A stretch of 64,000 bases of DNA from Phototrophicus methaneseepsis (lineage in GTDB: Bacteria; Chloroflexota; Anaerolineae; Aggregatilineales; Phototrophicaceae), in NCBI RefSeq assembly GCF_015500095.1, contig NZ_CP062983.1, positions 4,402,001 through 4,466,000 on the forward strand, in the 5' to 3' direction. The position numbers and the translations under genes were made by a program. Shown one piece after another: positions 17,379 through 27,181 of the stretch; the first letter of the stretch is position 1; the number at the start of each line of letters is the position of its first letter. Below the pieces are notes generated by a model. The model was given only the letters and a program-made list of their open reading frames with translations. It was not told where the DNA came from and ran no database searches.

Positions 17379-19946
17379 ATGGTGAAACCTGTGGCGACCG
17401 TCCATGTCGTGCCCAAGTTGCCCAAAGCGCTGGCCCGCCTGGAAGAGCTGGCTTACAACATGCGCTTTGCGTGGGATCATGAAACGATCAGTTTGTTCAG
17501 GCGACTGGACCCAGACTTGTGGGAAGAAACAAACCATAACCCGGTGAGCGTCCTGGGCAATATCAGCCAGGATCGTCTCAACGAGGTTAAGAATGACCAG
17601 GCCTATATGGCAAGCCTGGAACGCACCCTGGCCGAGTACGACGCGTATATGAATGACAAGAATACGTGGTACCGGGCAAAGTACGGCAATCTCAAAAAAG
17701 ACCCGATCATTGCCTATTTTTCGATGGAGTTCGGCATCACGGAATCCTTCCAGAATTATTCGGGTGGTTTGGGCATCCTCTCTGGCGATCATCTCAAGAG
17801 CGCCAGCGACCTGGGTCTGCCCTTGGTAGGTGTCGGCATTCTGTATCAGGAAGGGTACTTCCAGCAATATTTGAATGCAGATGGCTGGCAGCAAGAGATG
17901 TACCCTATCAATGACTTTTCGCATCTGCCGCTCAAGGTCGTGACCAATGACAAGGGCGAGCCGATCAAAATTGATGTGCCACTGCCGGGCCGCAAGCTCT
18001 ATTGCCAGATCTGGGAAGTCAAAGTGGGCCGTGTCTCGCTCTACTTGCTGGATACAAATATCCCGGATAATCCGCGCGATGAAGACCGCAGCCTGACAGA
18101 CCGCCTCTATGGGGGTGACCGTCGCACGCGCATCCGCCAGGAGGTTGTGTTAGGCATTGGCGGTATCCGCGCGCTGGAAGCCCTGGGCCTGCGCCCAGAT
18201 GTCTGCCATATGAACGAGGGCCACTCGGCTTTCCTCAGCCTGGAACGCATCCGCATGATGATGCAGGAAAAGCAGATCACATTCTATCAAGCGCAGGAAA
18301 TCATCGCAGCCAGTACCTGCTTCACAGTCCACACCCCTGTACCGGCAGGTCTGGAGCGCTTCGGCTTTGATTTGATTGATGAGCACTTCACAGATTACAT
18401 GCGCGACTTAGGCCTGACGCGTGAGCAGTTCATCGACCTGGGCCGCGAAAATATGGGCGATTACGAACTCTTCTCGATGTCCGTCTTCGCGCTGCACATG
18501 TCTTATGGGGCAAACGGCGTCGCACAACTACATGGTGTCGTCAGCCGCGATATGTGGCAATGGATGTACCCTGGTGTCCCCGTGCACGAAGTGCCGATTG
18601 GTGCGATTACTAACGGGATTCACGTTCAGACGTGGGTCAGCCGAGAGATGGCAACCCTGCTGGATCGTTATCTGGATCCATCCTGGCGCACGGACGAAAG
18701 CAATCCTGAAGTCTGGTCCGGCATTGACCGCGTACCGGATGCGGAACTGTGGCGTACGCATGAGCGTCGTCGTGAACGCCTCGTCGCTTTCGCACGCCGC
18801 CGCCTGGCAGAGCAACTCGCAAGCCGGGGAGCGTCTCCGTCGGAAATCGCGCGGGCTGATGAAGTCCTCAACCCGGATGCCCTCACAATTGGGTTTGCTC
18901 GCCGCTTTGCAACCTATAAACGTGCAACCCTCCTCTTCCGGGACCTGGACCGATTGCGCGAACTGGTCAATGATCCAGATCGCCCGGTGCAATTCATCTT
19001 CGCAGGTAAAGCACACCCCCACGATAAGGGCGGTAAAGAGCTCATCCGCGAGATTATCAACGTCTCTCGTATGCCGGAGTTCCGCCATGCGGTGCTCTTC
19101 ATCCAGAATTATGATATGAGCGTCGCCCGCTATATGGTCCAGGGCTGCGATGTGTGGTTGAACAATCCGCGTCGCCCCAAAGAAGCCAGCGGCACCAGCG
19201 GTATGAAGGGCATCTATAATGGCTGCCTTAACTTTAGCATCCTGGATGGCTGGTGGGCTGAAGGCTATTCACGAGAAGTCGGCTGGGCTATCGGTAATGG
19301 TGAAGAATACCCGGAAGACGAATGGGAATCACAGGATCGCATCGAGAGCGAAACGCTATATCGCGTGCTGGAAAATGACATCCTCCCCAAGTTCTACAAT
19401 CGTGGACGCGATGGCTTGCCGCGTGAGTGGATCGAGATGATGAAGTCAGGTATCCGTAACATGGCGCCATTCTTCACCACGTATCGCATGGTGCAGGAAT
19501 ATACGGATCAGTTCTACATCCCGAATTACGACCGCATCACCAAGATGACAGCCCCAGGTATCGAAAACGCGCTGAATTACGCGAATTGGCGTCACCAGCT
19601 CGGCAGCACATGGGGTAATGTCGCTGTTACGGATGTGAATATCGACGTGCGCGAAGTCGAAGTTGGTGGTAAGGGGGATGTCACCGCGACGGTCCAGCTT
19701 GGCAGCCTTGCACCGGAAAACGTACGCGTCCAGCTTTACTATGGCAAGCTGGATACGCGCGGCAACATCGTCGAAGGTGAATGCATCGACATGGCACTGG
19801 CTGGCGAAGAAGGCAACGGCACCTATCTATTTAAGACGGACCATAAATTTGATGCGACCGGCCAACAAGGGCTGTCTGTACGCGTCTTGCCCTATCATGA
19901 GTATATGCACACGTCCTTCCAACCCAACCTTATCACCTGGGCATAG
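17379..19946 (+). CDS. glgP: Alpha-glucan (glycogen) phosphorylase
   Basis: An 855-residue GT35 phosphorylase of the short Thermus/Thermotoga type, with the DUF3417-like N-terminus (LARLEELAYNMRFAWDHE). Signs of the family are YFSMEFGITESFQNYSGGLGILSGDHLKSASDL, MNEGHSAFL, TVHTPVPAGLERF and the pyridoxal phosphate site EASGTSGMKG with K610. It releases glucose 1-phosphate from glycogen using phosphate, in the cytosol. AGGAG lies 11 bases upstream of the ATG. Its placement next to the synthesis genes, but under its own promoter and leader hairpin, suggests separate control of breakdown. Confidence 0.94.
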   Translation: MVKPVATVHVVPKLPKALARLEELAYNMRFAWDHETISLFRRLDPDLWEETNHNPVSVLGNISQDRLNEVKNDQAYMASLERTLAEYDAYMNDKNTWYRAKYGNLKKDPIIAYFSMEFGITESFQNYSGGLGILSGDHLKSASDLGLPLVGVGILYQEGYFQQYLNADGWQQEMYPINDFSHLPLKVVTNDKGEPIKIDVPLPGRKLYCQIWEVKVGRVSLYLLDTNIPDNPRDEDRSLTDRLYGGDRRTRIRQEVVLGIGGIRALEALGLRPDVCHMNEGHSAFLSLERIRMMMQEKQITFYQAQEIIAASTCFTVHTPVPAGLERFGFDLIDEHFTDYMRDLGLTREQFIDLGRENMGDYELFSMSVFALHMSYGANGVAQLHGVVSRDMWQWMYPGVPVHEVPIGAITNGIHVQTWVSREMATLLDRYLDPSWRTDESNPEVWSGIDRVPDAELWRTHERRRERLVAFARRRLAEQLASRGASPSEIARADEVLNPDALTIGFARRFATYKRATLLFRDLDRLRELVNDPDRPVQFIFAGKAHPHDKGGKELIREIINVSRMPEFRHAVLFIQNYDMSVARYMVQGCDVWLNNPRRPKEASGTSGMKGIYNGCLNFSILDGWWAEGYSREVGWAIGNGEEYPEDEWESQDRIESETLYRVLENDILPKFYNRGRDGLPREWIEMMKSGIRNMAPFFTTYRMVQEYTDQFYIPNYDRITKMTAPGIENALNYANWRHQLGSTWGNVAVTDVNIDVREVEVGGKGDVTATVQLGSLAPENVRVQLYYGKLDTRGNIVEGECIDMALAGEEGNGTYLFKTDHKFDATGQQGLSVRVLPYHEYMHTSFQPNLITWA

Positions 19947-19973
19947 GACAGGCATTGACGAAACATATGTAAC

Positions 19974-20001
19974 AAAAAAGGGTGCCTGGGCACCCTTTTT
20001 T
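19974..20001. terminator. Bidirectional terminator after glgP
   Basis: AAAAAAGGGTGC / GCACCCTTTTTT with a CTGG loop (19974-20001), between convergent glgP and the ABC permease gene. Confidence 0.88.
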
Positions 20002-20027
20002 AATTGCATCACGTCTTGTTTAGCGCG

Positions 20028-21290
20028 TTACGCACTGCCAAAGACTAGCTTGGGCAGATCACGGAACTTCGGTGTCTGGCCTGCCAGCAGCGTCTGCACA
20101 CGGAACAAGCGCCCTGCGACCCACATTGCCCCCAGCGCAGAAAGTGCCAGTAAGGCAAGGCTGATCACAAGTTCGATCAGGGGCACCTCCGTGATGGATA
20201 AGCGCATCAACATCGCCAGAGGGGATGTCATCGGGAAGACGCTCAAGAACACGGGCAGCGCATCATTGGGGGCCGATGCAAACAGGCTGAAGAAGTAAAA
20301 CGGAACCACAGCCGGCAGCGTGAAGAACACAGCATATTGCGGCCCTTCTCGCATACTGTTAGAGATCGCCCCAATCGCAGCGTACAGCCCCGCAAAGAAC
20401 AAATACCCCAACACGAAGTAAAGCACCATAATCGGCAAGATATTCCAGCGAATATCCAGGTTCAGCAAAATGGGCAGCGTCTGGAAAGCAGGTAGCTCGA
20501 AGGCAAAACGAATCGCCAGGAAGATACCCGCCAGCCACACAAGGATTTGTAAAATCCCCAGTGTGCCCAGCGCCAATATTTTACCCCCCAACAGCTGGAA
20601 CGGCGTCACCGCGCTGATGAGGATTTCAATCAGCCGATTTTCTTTTTCCTCAATGACGCTTTGCATCAAGTAACCACTGGTCATGAACAAAGCCATCACA
20701 AACACCAGCGTAAAGACATACAGCATGAGGAAATCCGCATCTTCGCGCGATGCTGTATCCGTCTCAGCACTGCGTTGCAGGTTATATTCCTGGAAGTTCG
20801 CCGTATCACGCAGTCGGCGCAAAATTTGCTGATCAACATCCCCGGCCAGGGTACGTTCAATCAAGACGGCTATAGGCTGCTCATTGAGCAAATCCAGACG
20901 CACACCGGGCAAATGTAAGACGACATCACCTGTTTCAAGATAATCCTCACGGATGACGTAGTAGACATCAACATCCCCACTAGCCATCGCCTGACGTGCA
21001 TCATCATCGCTGTTAAAAGGCACCATACGGCCTTCTAGCGATTCAGGCACGCCGGGGATCACGCCAGCGTAATCCACATAGCCAGCGACATCAATACTTT
21101 CGAACTGGCTAACGAGGTCTGTGGGGTCCGGTGCAGCGTCTTCTTCATCGCCACCCTGGGTTGCAATGAAGTTGAAGAAGATCATCCCGGCAAAAATCAA
21201 CACCGGGATTGCAAAGGTCATAAAGAGATACCCCTTGCGTCGGATATTCCGCTGGAGCTCGTACAGGAAGACCTGGAATAATTTGTTCAT
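20028..21290 (-). CDS. ABC-2 exporter permease (NatB-like), second subunit
   Basis: A 420-residue permease with one N-terminal membrane segment (IPVLIFAGMIFFNFIA, residues ~29-45), a periplasmic/extracellular domain of roughly 150 residues and five further segments in the C-terminal half. The cytoplasmic EEKENRLIEILISAVTPFQLLGGKI is the hallmark coupling helix of ABC-2/NatB permeases. Its ATG overlaps the stop of the upstream permease gene (TAATG). Together with that paralogue and the ATPase it should form a heterodimeric exporter; substrates of such systems include sodium, drugs or peptides and cannot be read from sequence. Confidence 0.87.
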   Translation of the reverse strand: MNKLFQVFLYELQRNIRRKGYLFMTFAIPVLIFAGMIFFNFIATQGGDEEDAAPDPTDLVSQFESIDVAGYVDYAGVIPGVPESLEGRMVPFNSDDDARQAMASGDVDVYYVIREDYLETGDVVLHLPGVRLDLLNEQPIAVLIERTLAGDVDQQILRRLRDTANFQEYNLQRSAETDTASREDADFLMLYVFTLVFVMALFMTSGYLMQSVIEEKENRLIEILISAVTPFQLLGGKILALGTLGILQILVWLAGIFLAIRFAFELPAFQTLPILLNLDIRWNILPIMVLYFVLGYLFFAGLYAAIGAISNSMREGPQYAVFFTLPAVVPFYFFSLFASAPNDALPVFLSVFPMTSPLAMLMRLSITEVPLIELVISLALLALSALGAMWVAGRLFRVQTLLAGQTPKFRDLPKLVFGSA

Positions 21291-22546
21291 TATGACGAAG
21301 CCTCCTTCGAAGCTACCACCGTCGAGCCAGCTTCAACACGGCTCGTCAGTGCGCGGATAATCGACCGAAAACTGGGCCGCTTGCCATATAGCAACATCGC
21401 CCAACGGAAGATACGTGCCGATGCCCATACGATGAAAACAGTCGTCAGCACCAACAACGCCAAACTCAGCAAAATCTGCCACAGTGGCACGCTGGTGAAG
21501 ATCATACGAATCATGATCGACATCCCCGACGTAAAGGGGATGATTGAGAGCACCGTTGGCAAGGCACCATCAGCATTTTCAAGGAACTGAGCAATGAAGA
21601 AAAACGGCACGATAATCGGCATAATGAACAGGCCTGCCATCTGCCGCCCTTCCTGCTCGGAATCCGTCAGCACGCCAATCCCGGCCATCAAGCTGGCATA
21701 CAGGAAGTAAGTCAGCAAGAAGAAGATCAGGCCCACAAGCAGCGTATCCAGCGGGAAAGAGATCGCCGCAAGTGCCTCTATCTGCTGTTGTTGACCAACA
21801 ACCACGACACCCAGGCCCACTACTAACCAGACAACAATCTGTAACAGGCCAATCGCCCCCAGGCCAATCAACTTACCGCCCAAAAGCTCCATCGGCGTAA
21901 TGCTGGTGATGAGGACTTCCATAATGCGGTTGGATTTTTCTTCAGAGACGCTGCTCATCAGGAATGTGCCTGAAAATTGCAGCGCAAATAAGAAGACCAT
22001 CGCAAAGACCATCGGCATGATAATCAAGCCAGCGAAGCCGCTACTCGTCACCTCTCGTCCAGAGCTTTCAAGGTAGACGAGCATATCCACCGGGGATACA
22101 AGCCGCTCTGGTGGTAGTTGAGATTCGCCTTCCACCTGTTGCAAGAGATTAGCCCCAAGGTAATCTTCAATCGCATCCTCGATACCTTCACCGACTGCAC
22201 CAGATGCATAAAGGGCCACCTGTCCGCTACGCAGATAGAACTCCGGCACCACAAAATACGCGTCCACATCGCCTGATTCCAGGGCCGCACTGGCGGCTTC
22301 ATCCGTCTCATAGCGGATGAAATCCGCTGGCTGGTCGATGGCATCCTCTAGCACCCCGGAATGATCGACGTAACCCAGGCGCTCGACTTCCGTCGTACCC
22401 CCTGTGAGCACATCCGTCTGCACATAGATAACCAGCACCATCATCAAGATAGAGAAGAGCGGCACACCAAACATCGCAAACAAGAAAGACCGTTTGCGTA
22501 AGATCGACACAAACTCATGCTGTGCCACAATCAATACGTTAGACAT
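21290..22546 (-). CDS. ABC-2 exporter permease (NatB-like), first subunit
   Basis: A 418-residue paralogue of the next gene, with the same architecture: a membrane segment near residues 22-45, a large outer domain, and five segments towards the C-terminus. The coupling stretch is SEEKSNRIMEVLITSITPMELLGGKL. A very good ribosome site (AGGAGG four bases before the ATG) lies in the eight bases that separate it from the ATPase gene. It probably pairs with the following permease as a heterodimer. Confidence 0.87.
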   Translation of the reverse strand: MSNVLIVAQHEFVSILRKRSFLFAMFGVPLFSILMMVLVIYVQTDVLTGGTTEVERLGYVDHSGVLEDAIDQPADFIRYETDEAASAALESGDVDAYFVVPEFYLRSGQVALYASGAVGEGIEDAIEDYLGANLLQQVEGESQLPPERLVSPVDMLVYLESSGREVTSSGFAGLIIMPMVFAMVFLFALQFSGTFLMSSVSEEKSNRIMEVLITSITPMELLGGKLIGLGAIGLLQIVVWLVVGLGVVVVGQQQQIEALAAISFPLDTLLVGLIFFLLTYFLYASLMAGIGVLTDSEQEGRQMAGLFIMPIIVPFFFIAQFLENADGALPTVLSIIPFTSGMSIMIRMIFTSVPLWQILLSLALLVLTTVFIVWASARIFRWAMLLYGKRPSFRSIIRALTSRVEAGSTVVASKEASS

Positions 22547-22554
22547 CGCCCCTC

Positions 22555-23490
22555 CTAACTTGTGCGCTGATCAATATGAGCAGATTCGCCGGCCACCTGG
22601 ATGAAGACTTCGTCCAGGCTGGGCACTGCGCGCTCAAAGCGATCAATCTGCAAGGCATTATTCTGGGCAATCGCTGCCAAAACACGGTCATTGGTCATAT
22701 CCGGCTCCAGATTGAGCATGACCGTCCCATTACGCCCATTGCCAATTTTTTCTACGCTGGCAATCCCTGGCAAGGAGGCCCAATCCCCTCGCCCTTCAAC
22801 GATGATGGCATGTTTGGCATATTGCTCTTTAACGGCATCTACCTGCCCATACAGCTTTTGCTGGCCGTGGCTGATCATCAACATGCGGTCAGCCATTTCT
22901 TCGACCTGATTCATCTGGTGGGTGCTCATGACAATGGCCCCGCCTTCATTGCGGAAGTCTACGAGCAGTTCTTTAATCACCAGCCGATTGACAGGATCCA
23001 GGCCGGAGAAGGGTTCATCGATAATGATCAACTCAGGATGATGCATGACCGTGACAGCAAACTGCACCTTCTGCTGCATACCCTTACTGAGTTCGCTAAC
23101 CTTATTTGTAGCATGCTCTGCAAGGTCAAGTCGCTCAAGCAGTTGCATCGCATGACTGCGTGCCTGCGAACGAGATAGCCCTTTCAGTCGCCCCAGATAG
23201 CCCATCATCTCAATGACAGGAACGCCAGTGTATAAACCACGCTCTTCTGGCAAATAGCCGATACGATTTTTACGCGCTGCATCGATATTGCCCCCTAGCA
23301 CAGCAATCTTGCCCTGGTCGGGTTTGATAATATCCAAAATCATGCGGATCATCGTGCTTTTGCCAGCGCCGTTCGGCCCCAGCAGTGCAAAGATCTCGCC
23401 TGATTGGACATCAAAGGAGAGATGATCCACTGCACGAAAATCGCCATATGACTTTGTGACGCCTTCGACAATAATCGCAGGTGAACCCAT
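22555..23490 (-). CDS. ABC transporter ATP-binding protein (NatA-like)
   Basis: A 311-residue ATPase. Walker A is LLGPNGAGKST (residues ~36-46), the Q loop lies around GYLPEERGLY, the signature is VSELSKGMQQKV (a variant of LSGGQ typical of Nat-type exporters), Walker B is LIIIDEPFSGLDP and the H loop is MSTHQM. The C-terminal 80 residues form the usual DUF4162-like extension. It is the first gene of a three-gene leftward operon with two permeases and energises their export function at the inner face of the membrane. Confidence 0.92.
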   Translation of the reverse strand: MGSPAIIVEGVTKSYGDFRAVDHLSFDVQSGEIFALLGPNGAGKSTMIRMILDIIKPDQGKIAVLGGNIDAARKNRIGYLPEERGLYTGVPVIEMMGYLGRLKGLSRSQARSHAMQLLERLDLAEHATNKVSELSKGMQQKVQFAVTVMHHPELIIIDEPFSGLDPVNRLVIKELLVDFRNEGGAIVMSTHQMNQVEEMADRMLMISHGQQKLYGQVDAVKEQYAKHAIIVEGRGDWASLPGIASVEKIGNGRNGTVMLNLEPDMTNDRVLAAIAQNNALQIDRFERAVPSLDEVFIQVAGESAHIDQRTS

Positions 23491-23944
23491 ATTCGTTTAC
23501 TTTCTTTTAGTCTGAATATTCGTTGGTAGTGCTTAAGGTGATTCCCCAAAATCTATACGCATAAATCCCATGTATGTTGCCAAATAGGCAACCATCAACA
23601 GGTTCGTAGCGTATACAATTAAGATGTTACCTATCAGACAATGCGCTCTCAACCCCTAAACATTGGGGAAATGAAATGATGAGTTTGGGCTAGACAAAGA
23701 CAAACAAACGACTTTTGAAAACAAAGCAGGTCATATAGCGTGTTTTAACAGAACAATCCCGTATTTGAATGCGTATTATTATGTTGTATGCAAGGTCATA
23801 GGTGGTAAAATCTAATCAATATAAGGCGGTTATAAATACTAAAGTTGTAATAAAAAGCGTAATCATGTTATATAATGGATTAGATCGTCCAGACGTAGAT
23901 GATTCTTAATTATTCTATGTTGCATAAACAATTATAGTAAGAGC
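23491..23944. other. AT-rich divergent intergenic region
   Basis: A 454-base spacer between the ABC ATPase gene and a receiver gene. It is clearly AT-richer than the flanks. Apart from a TATAAT at 23871-23876 I see no gene, RNA or ordered repeat in it. Confidence 0.5.
23845..23876 (+). promoter_or_regulatory. Weak putative promoter of the 23945 receiver gene
   Basis: Perfect -10 TATAAT at 23871-23876; the nearest -35-like TTGTAA (23845-23850) is at an unfavourable 20-base spacing. Confidence 0.33.
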
Positions 23945-24424
23945 ATGGATGAGCTAAAAGACGACAACACACGGAGTCAAATGAATCCGATTAGTGAAGC
24001 GCATACGATAGATGCGACCCGCGATTTTGGCTCGCATGGAGGCATGATGAAGAAAAATGTTTTGGTTGTGGATGACGAAATTGGGGCGCTGACGCTCATT
24101 GGTATTATGCTGGAGCGCGGCGGCTTTAACGTACTGAAAGCGAAGGATGCTAAAGCGGCGCTAGCCACCCTGGATCAAACCATCCCCGATCTAATCATTC
24201 TAGATGTGATGATGCCCGGCATGGATGGCATTGAGTTGTGCGGTGTGATCCGTGATCGCGAAGAAACGCGGGAAGTCCCCGTGCTTATCCTTTCTGCACG
24301 CGGTGATGCTGAAAGCGTGATGCGTGGCATGGAAGCAGGCGCGAACGACTATCTGCCGAAGCCAATTTTGCACCATGACCTGGTTGCAAAAGTGCGGTCG
24401 ATCCTCTCCCAGGTTAATGCCTGA
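23945..24424 (+). CDS. Receiver-only response regulator
   Basis: A 159-residue protein, or about 125 if it starts at the MMKKN methionines (24044/24047), where GGAGG lies directly upstream but very close. The receiver has VVDDEIGA (acid pair), D87 in LIILDVMMPGMDG, SARGD and K in YLPKPI; the 33-residue lead in the longer form is polar and unstructured. It resembles the KdpE/PhoP-type receiver half but has no DNA-binding domain. It is monocistronic, with a terminator after it and no kinase next to it, so its partner is unknown. It is less like the two receivers at 9-10 kb. Confidence 0.86.
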   Translation: MDELKDDNTRSQMNPISEAHTIDATRDFGSHGGMMKKNVLVVDDEIGALTLIGIMLERGGFNVLKAKDAKAALATLDQTIPDLIILDVMMPGMDGIELCGVIRDREETREVPVLILSARGDAESVMRGMEAGANDYLPKPILHHDLVAKVRSILSQVNA

Positions 24425-24474
24425 GAGCGCGTTGCGCGCCTAAAAAGCACCGCTCCCCTATTTTAGACATCAAG

Positions 24475-24495
24475 CGGCCCCCTGGGGTCGTTTTT
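24475..24495 (+). terminator. Terminator after receiver gene
   Basis: CGGCCCC / GGGGTCG stem (24475-24490, one G-T pair) followed by TTTTT. Confidence 0.65.
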
Positions 24496-24532
24496 GTTTG
24501 TCTATGAACAGCTATACGCGACGATGGGCGCT

Positions 24533-27088
24533 CTAAGACATACCATAGAGCGCGCGATAGATGTTGTAGTGGCTGTAAATACGCTGCACGTAATTTTTTG
24601 TTTCTTCAAAGGTGATTGTCGTCAGCAGTAAATCGACCTCGCCCCCAGCCAGGGCATTCCAATCCAGCGCATTACCTGGGCCGCCATTATAAGCCGCAAG
24701 CGCCGGAGCCGGACTACCGTCAAACAGTCTTAGCTGCTCTGCTAGATAGTGTGAGCCGAAGCGTATGCTCACGTAAGGCTGCAACAGGTCGGATACCTGC
24801 CAATCTTCTTCACCAAGGTTCTGGGCAATATACTGGCCTGTACTGGGGATGACTTGCGTCAGGCCGTAGGCATTGGCCGCACTTAGAGCATGAGCATCGA
24901 AGAGGCTCTCCTGCCGGATCAATGAGAGCATCAACAGCGGGTCAATATCATATTCACCAGCGGCCTCGCTCACAATGAGATCGCTGTAGTAGGCCGGGTA
25001 ACGCATCCGCGCGATATACTCCGGCGCGTCCAGAGTTGCGACATTTGCCGCTGTGATGACATCCGCCGCTGCGACAATCGACAGGCGATATAAACCCAGA
25101 TCACGCAAGTAAATCGCCATCTGATAAGAGCCAAGCGCATTCCCGCTGGTGCGCAGCTCATCCAGCAGATCCGTAAATTCTTCTTCAGCCTCATCAAACA
25201 CAGATAGTGCCGTGAGCTCTTGCCCACGGACGACACGCGGATCATTTGTCAGCGCGTTAGAAAGCCGGGATAGGCTGCCGCCTCCTTCTATGGGGAATAC
25301 CTCTCGCAGCCATGCTTCGGCCTCAGCTTGCCCTGCGGCTTCATCCATCTCAAAGCTAATTTGCTCCGGCGGGGTGAATGGCACCTGTCCATTGCGGATG
25401 TCCTGGGCGCGCTGAGCGAAGTAGCTATCCGGTGCAGCCTGGATCGCCATATTAAAGGCCTGTTCAGCACCCTGGTTATCGCCGCGCTGTTGAGCCAACC
25501 GCCCAACCCACAAATAAGCAGCCGCCTGGTCTTCGCCCGTGGCGATATTGGCAATACGGCCATAGAGATTTTCAGCCACATCCCATTGTTCCGCCGTGAC
25601 CGCTGCCGATGCAGCCAACGTCAGGCCATTGGCTGCCCATTCACTATCCGGGTAAGTCGTCGCCAACCGGGTGAAGACCTCGCGAGAATTCACCGGGTCA
25701 CCATTGGTGCCATATAAATATCCGACGCGCCATAACGCCTCAGAAGCTGTATCTTCCAGATAATCGTAAGTCTGAGCGATACGCATGTATGCTTCAATCG
25801 CCGCAGGGATATCCCCCGCTAAAAAGCGCGTACGGCCTTGTTCGAGTAGGGCTTCCCCAAAGAGGTCACTATCCGGGTACTGCTCAATTAACGTCTGGAA
25901 GGCAACCACAGCCGCATCTGAATTACCAATTTCACGATAAGAGAGGCCGAGCATCAGATACAATTCTGCGGGGATCGCATCCAGTTGATAGCTGGACGAA
26001 TAATCATTGAAAGCTTCAATCGCGCCGCTGTAATCGCCATAATAGTAGGCAACACGGCCCCGCTGCCAACCATCAATATCAGCCCCGTTATCTAGCAACA
26101 TCTGCATAGCCGGGTACGCCTGCGTCGTCTGAGGATAATTTTCAAAAATACGGCGCGCGCGGATGATTGCGTTTGTCGTATCGCCTGCGTTCATCAAAGC
26201 CTGAGCCGCTGCAAAATCAATGGCGGCACGGTAATTTGGCAGTTGAGCCACAGCCAGGACCGCATCGTACTGGGCGATGGCTTCCTCAATACGATCATTA
26301 TTCAGGTAAATCTGGGCCAGTTTCTCGCGCAGGATGAGCGTCGGCACCAGCAAGCGCCCTGCATTGACGGCAGAATCGTAGCTGCTAATCGCAGCTTCGA
26401 GCTGGCCTTCTGCCAGGAAGGCATCTGCTATACGCTCATGGGCGTAGCTATCGACCATCCCCGGACGAAGCGCCAGATACTGCTGATAATCAGCAATCGC
26501 GTTCTGCCACAATGACAGGCCGGAATAGGCGTCACCCCGCAAAAAATGGGCCTGAGCCACACGCCCATCATCTGGCAATTGTTCGATGAGTACGGTCAGG
26601 GCATCCACTGCTTCCTGGAATAAGCCCTCGCTCAGGGCTGCGCGCCCCATATTAAAAGCTGCTTCCGCACGCACGTCATCCGGGACAGCATCCCCCTGAG
26701 CAACAACTGCATTAAACGTCTGCACGGAGGATTCAAAATAGCCATTGGCGAGATATTGCTCTGCTTCCGCAACCTGGTTTTGAACATCAGCCAGGGAAAC
26801 TGTCGGCGTCGCAGGTGGGTCTGTGGGTACAATTTCAGTCGAAGGGAGGATCGCAGTCGGCACGTCGTTAACAGTCTGTGCCTGGTTATCCGCAGCAACA
26901 TCAGAGGTATTCCCCTGTGGCGTGGTCGTCACGTAAATGACGCCATCCGCGTCAGGTGTGGGCAGCGCAGGCGTTGCTGTGACGTAAATGATATTTTCTT
27001 CATTGGGGGTCGGCAGTGCTTCGCTGTTCAGATTACAGGCACTCAGCCCCAACATGAGGAGCGCCCCGCCGATCACTTGTTTATGCAT
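24533..27088 (-). CDS. TPR-containing lytic transglycosylase lipoprotein
   Basis: An 851-residue exported protein. The ATG at 27088 is chosen because AGGGG is five bases upstream and the product starts with a lipoprotein signal (MHKQVIGGALLMLGLSAC, lipidated C18). A Thr/Pro-rich linker with the repeated IIYVTATP/VIYVTTTP motif follows, then a long array of TPR-like helices (about residues 90-560), and a C-terminal SLT domain with catalytic E727 in IRQESLFD, AYGLTQVIPST and ALAAYNGGPGN. It would cleave peptidoglycan glycan strands outside the membrane, like soluble lytic transglycosylase Slt70. The TPRs may dock other envelope proteins. Confidence 0.88.
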   Translation of the reverse strand: MHKQVIGGALLMLGLSACNLNSEALPTPNEENIIYVTATPALPTPDADGVIYVTTTPQGNTSDVAADNQAQTVNDVPTAILPSTEIVPTDPPATPTVSLADVQNQVAEAEQYLANGYFESSVQTFNAVVAQGDAVPDDVRAEAAFNMGRAALSEGLFQEAVDALTVLIEQLPDDGRVAQAHFLRGDAYSGLSLWQNAIADYQQYLALRPGMVDSYAHERIADAFLAEGQLEAAISSYDSAVNAGRLLVPTLILREKLAQIYLNNDRIEEAIAQYDAVLAVAQLPNYRAAIDFAAAQALMNAGDTTNAIIRARRIFENYPQTTQAYPAMQMLLDNGADIDGWQRGRVAYYYGDYSGAIEAFNDYSSSYQLDAIPAELYLMLGLSYREIGNSDAAVVAFQTLIEQYPDSDLFGEALLEQGRTRFLAGDIPAAIEAYMRIAQTYDYLEDTASEALWRVGYLYGTNGDPVNSREVFTRLATTYPDSEWAANGLTLAASAAVTAEQWDVAENLYGRIANIATGEDQAAAYLWVGRLAQQRGDNQGAEQAFNMAIQAAPDSYFAQRAQDIRNGQVPFTPPEQISFEMDEAAGQAEAEAWLREVFPIEGGGSLSRLSNALTNDPRVVRGQELTALSVFDEAEEEFTDLLDELRTSGNALGSYQMAIYLRDLGLYRLSIVAAADVITAANVATLDAPEYIARMRYPAYYSDLIVSEAAGEYDIDPLLMLSLIRQESLFDAHALSAANAYGLTQVIPSTGQYIAQNLGEEDWQVSDLLQPYVSIRFGSHYLAEQLRLFDGSPAPALAAYNGGPGNALDWNALAGGEVDLLLTTITFEETKNYVQRIYSHYNIYRALYGMS

Positions 27089-27181
27089 GCTAGCCCCTGT
27101 GTACTGGCATCGACTCAGGGGCATTATGCGTAGAGGCGGCTCGCTATGTCAATGCTAACCGCCCCACGTTATGCCCACGCT

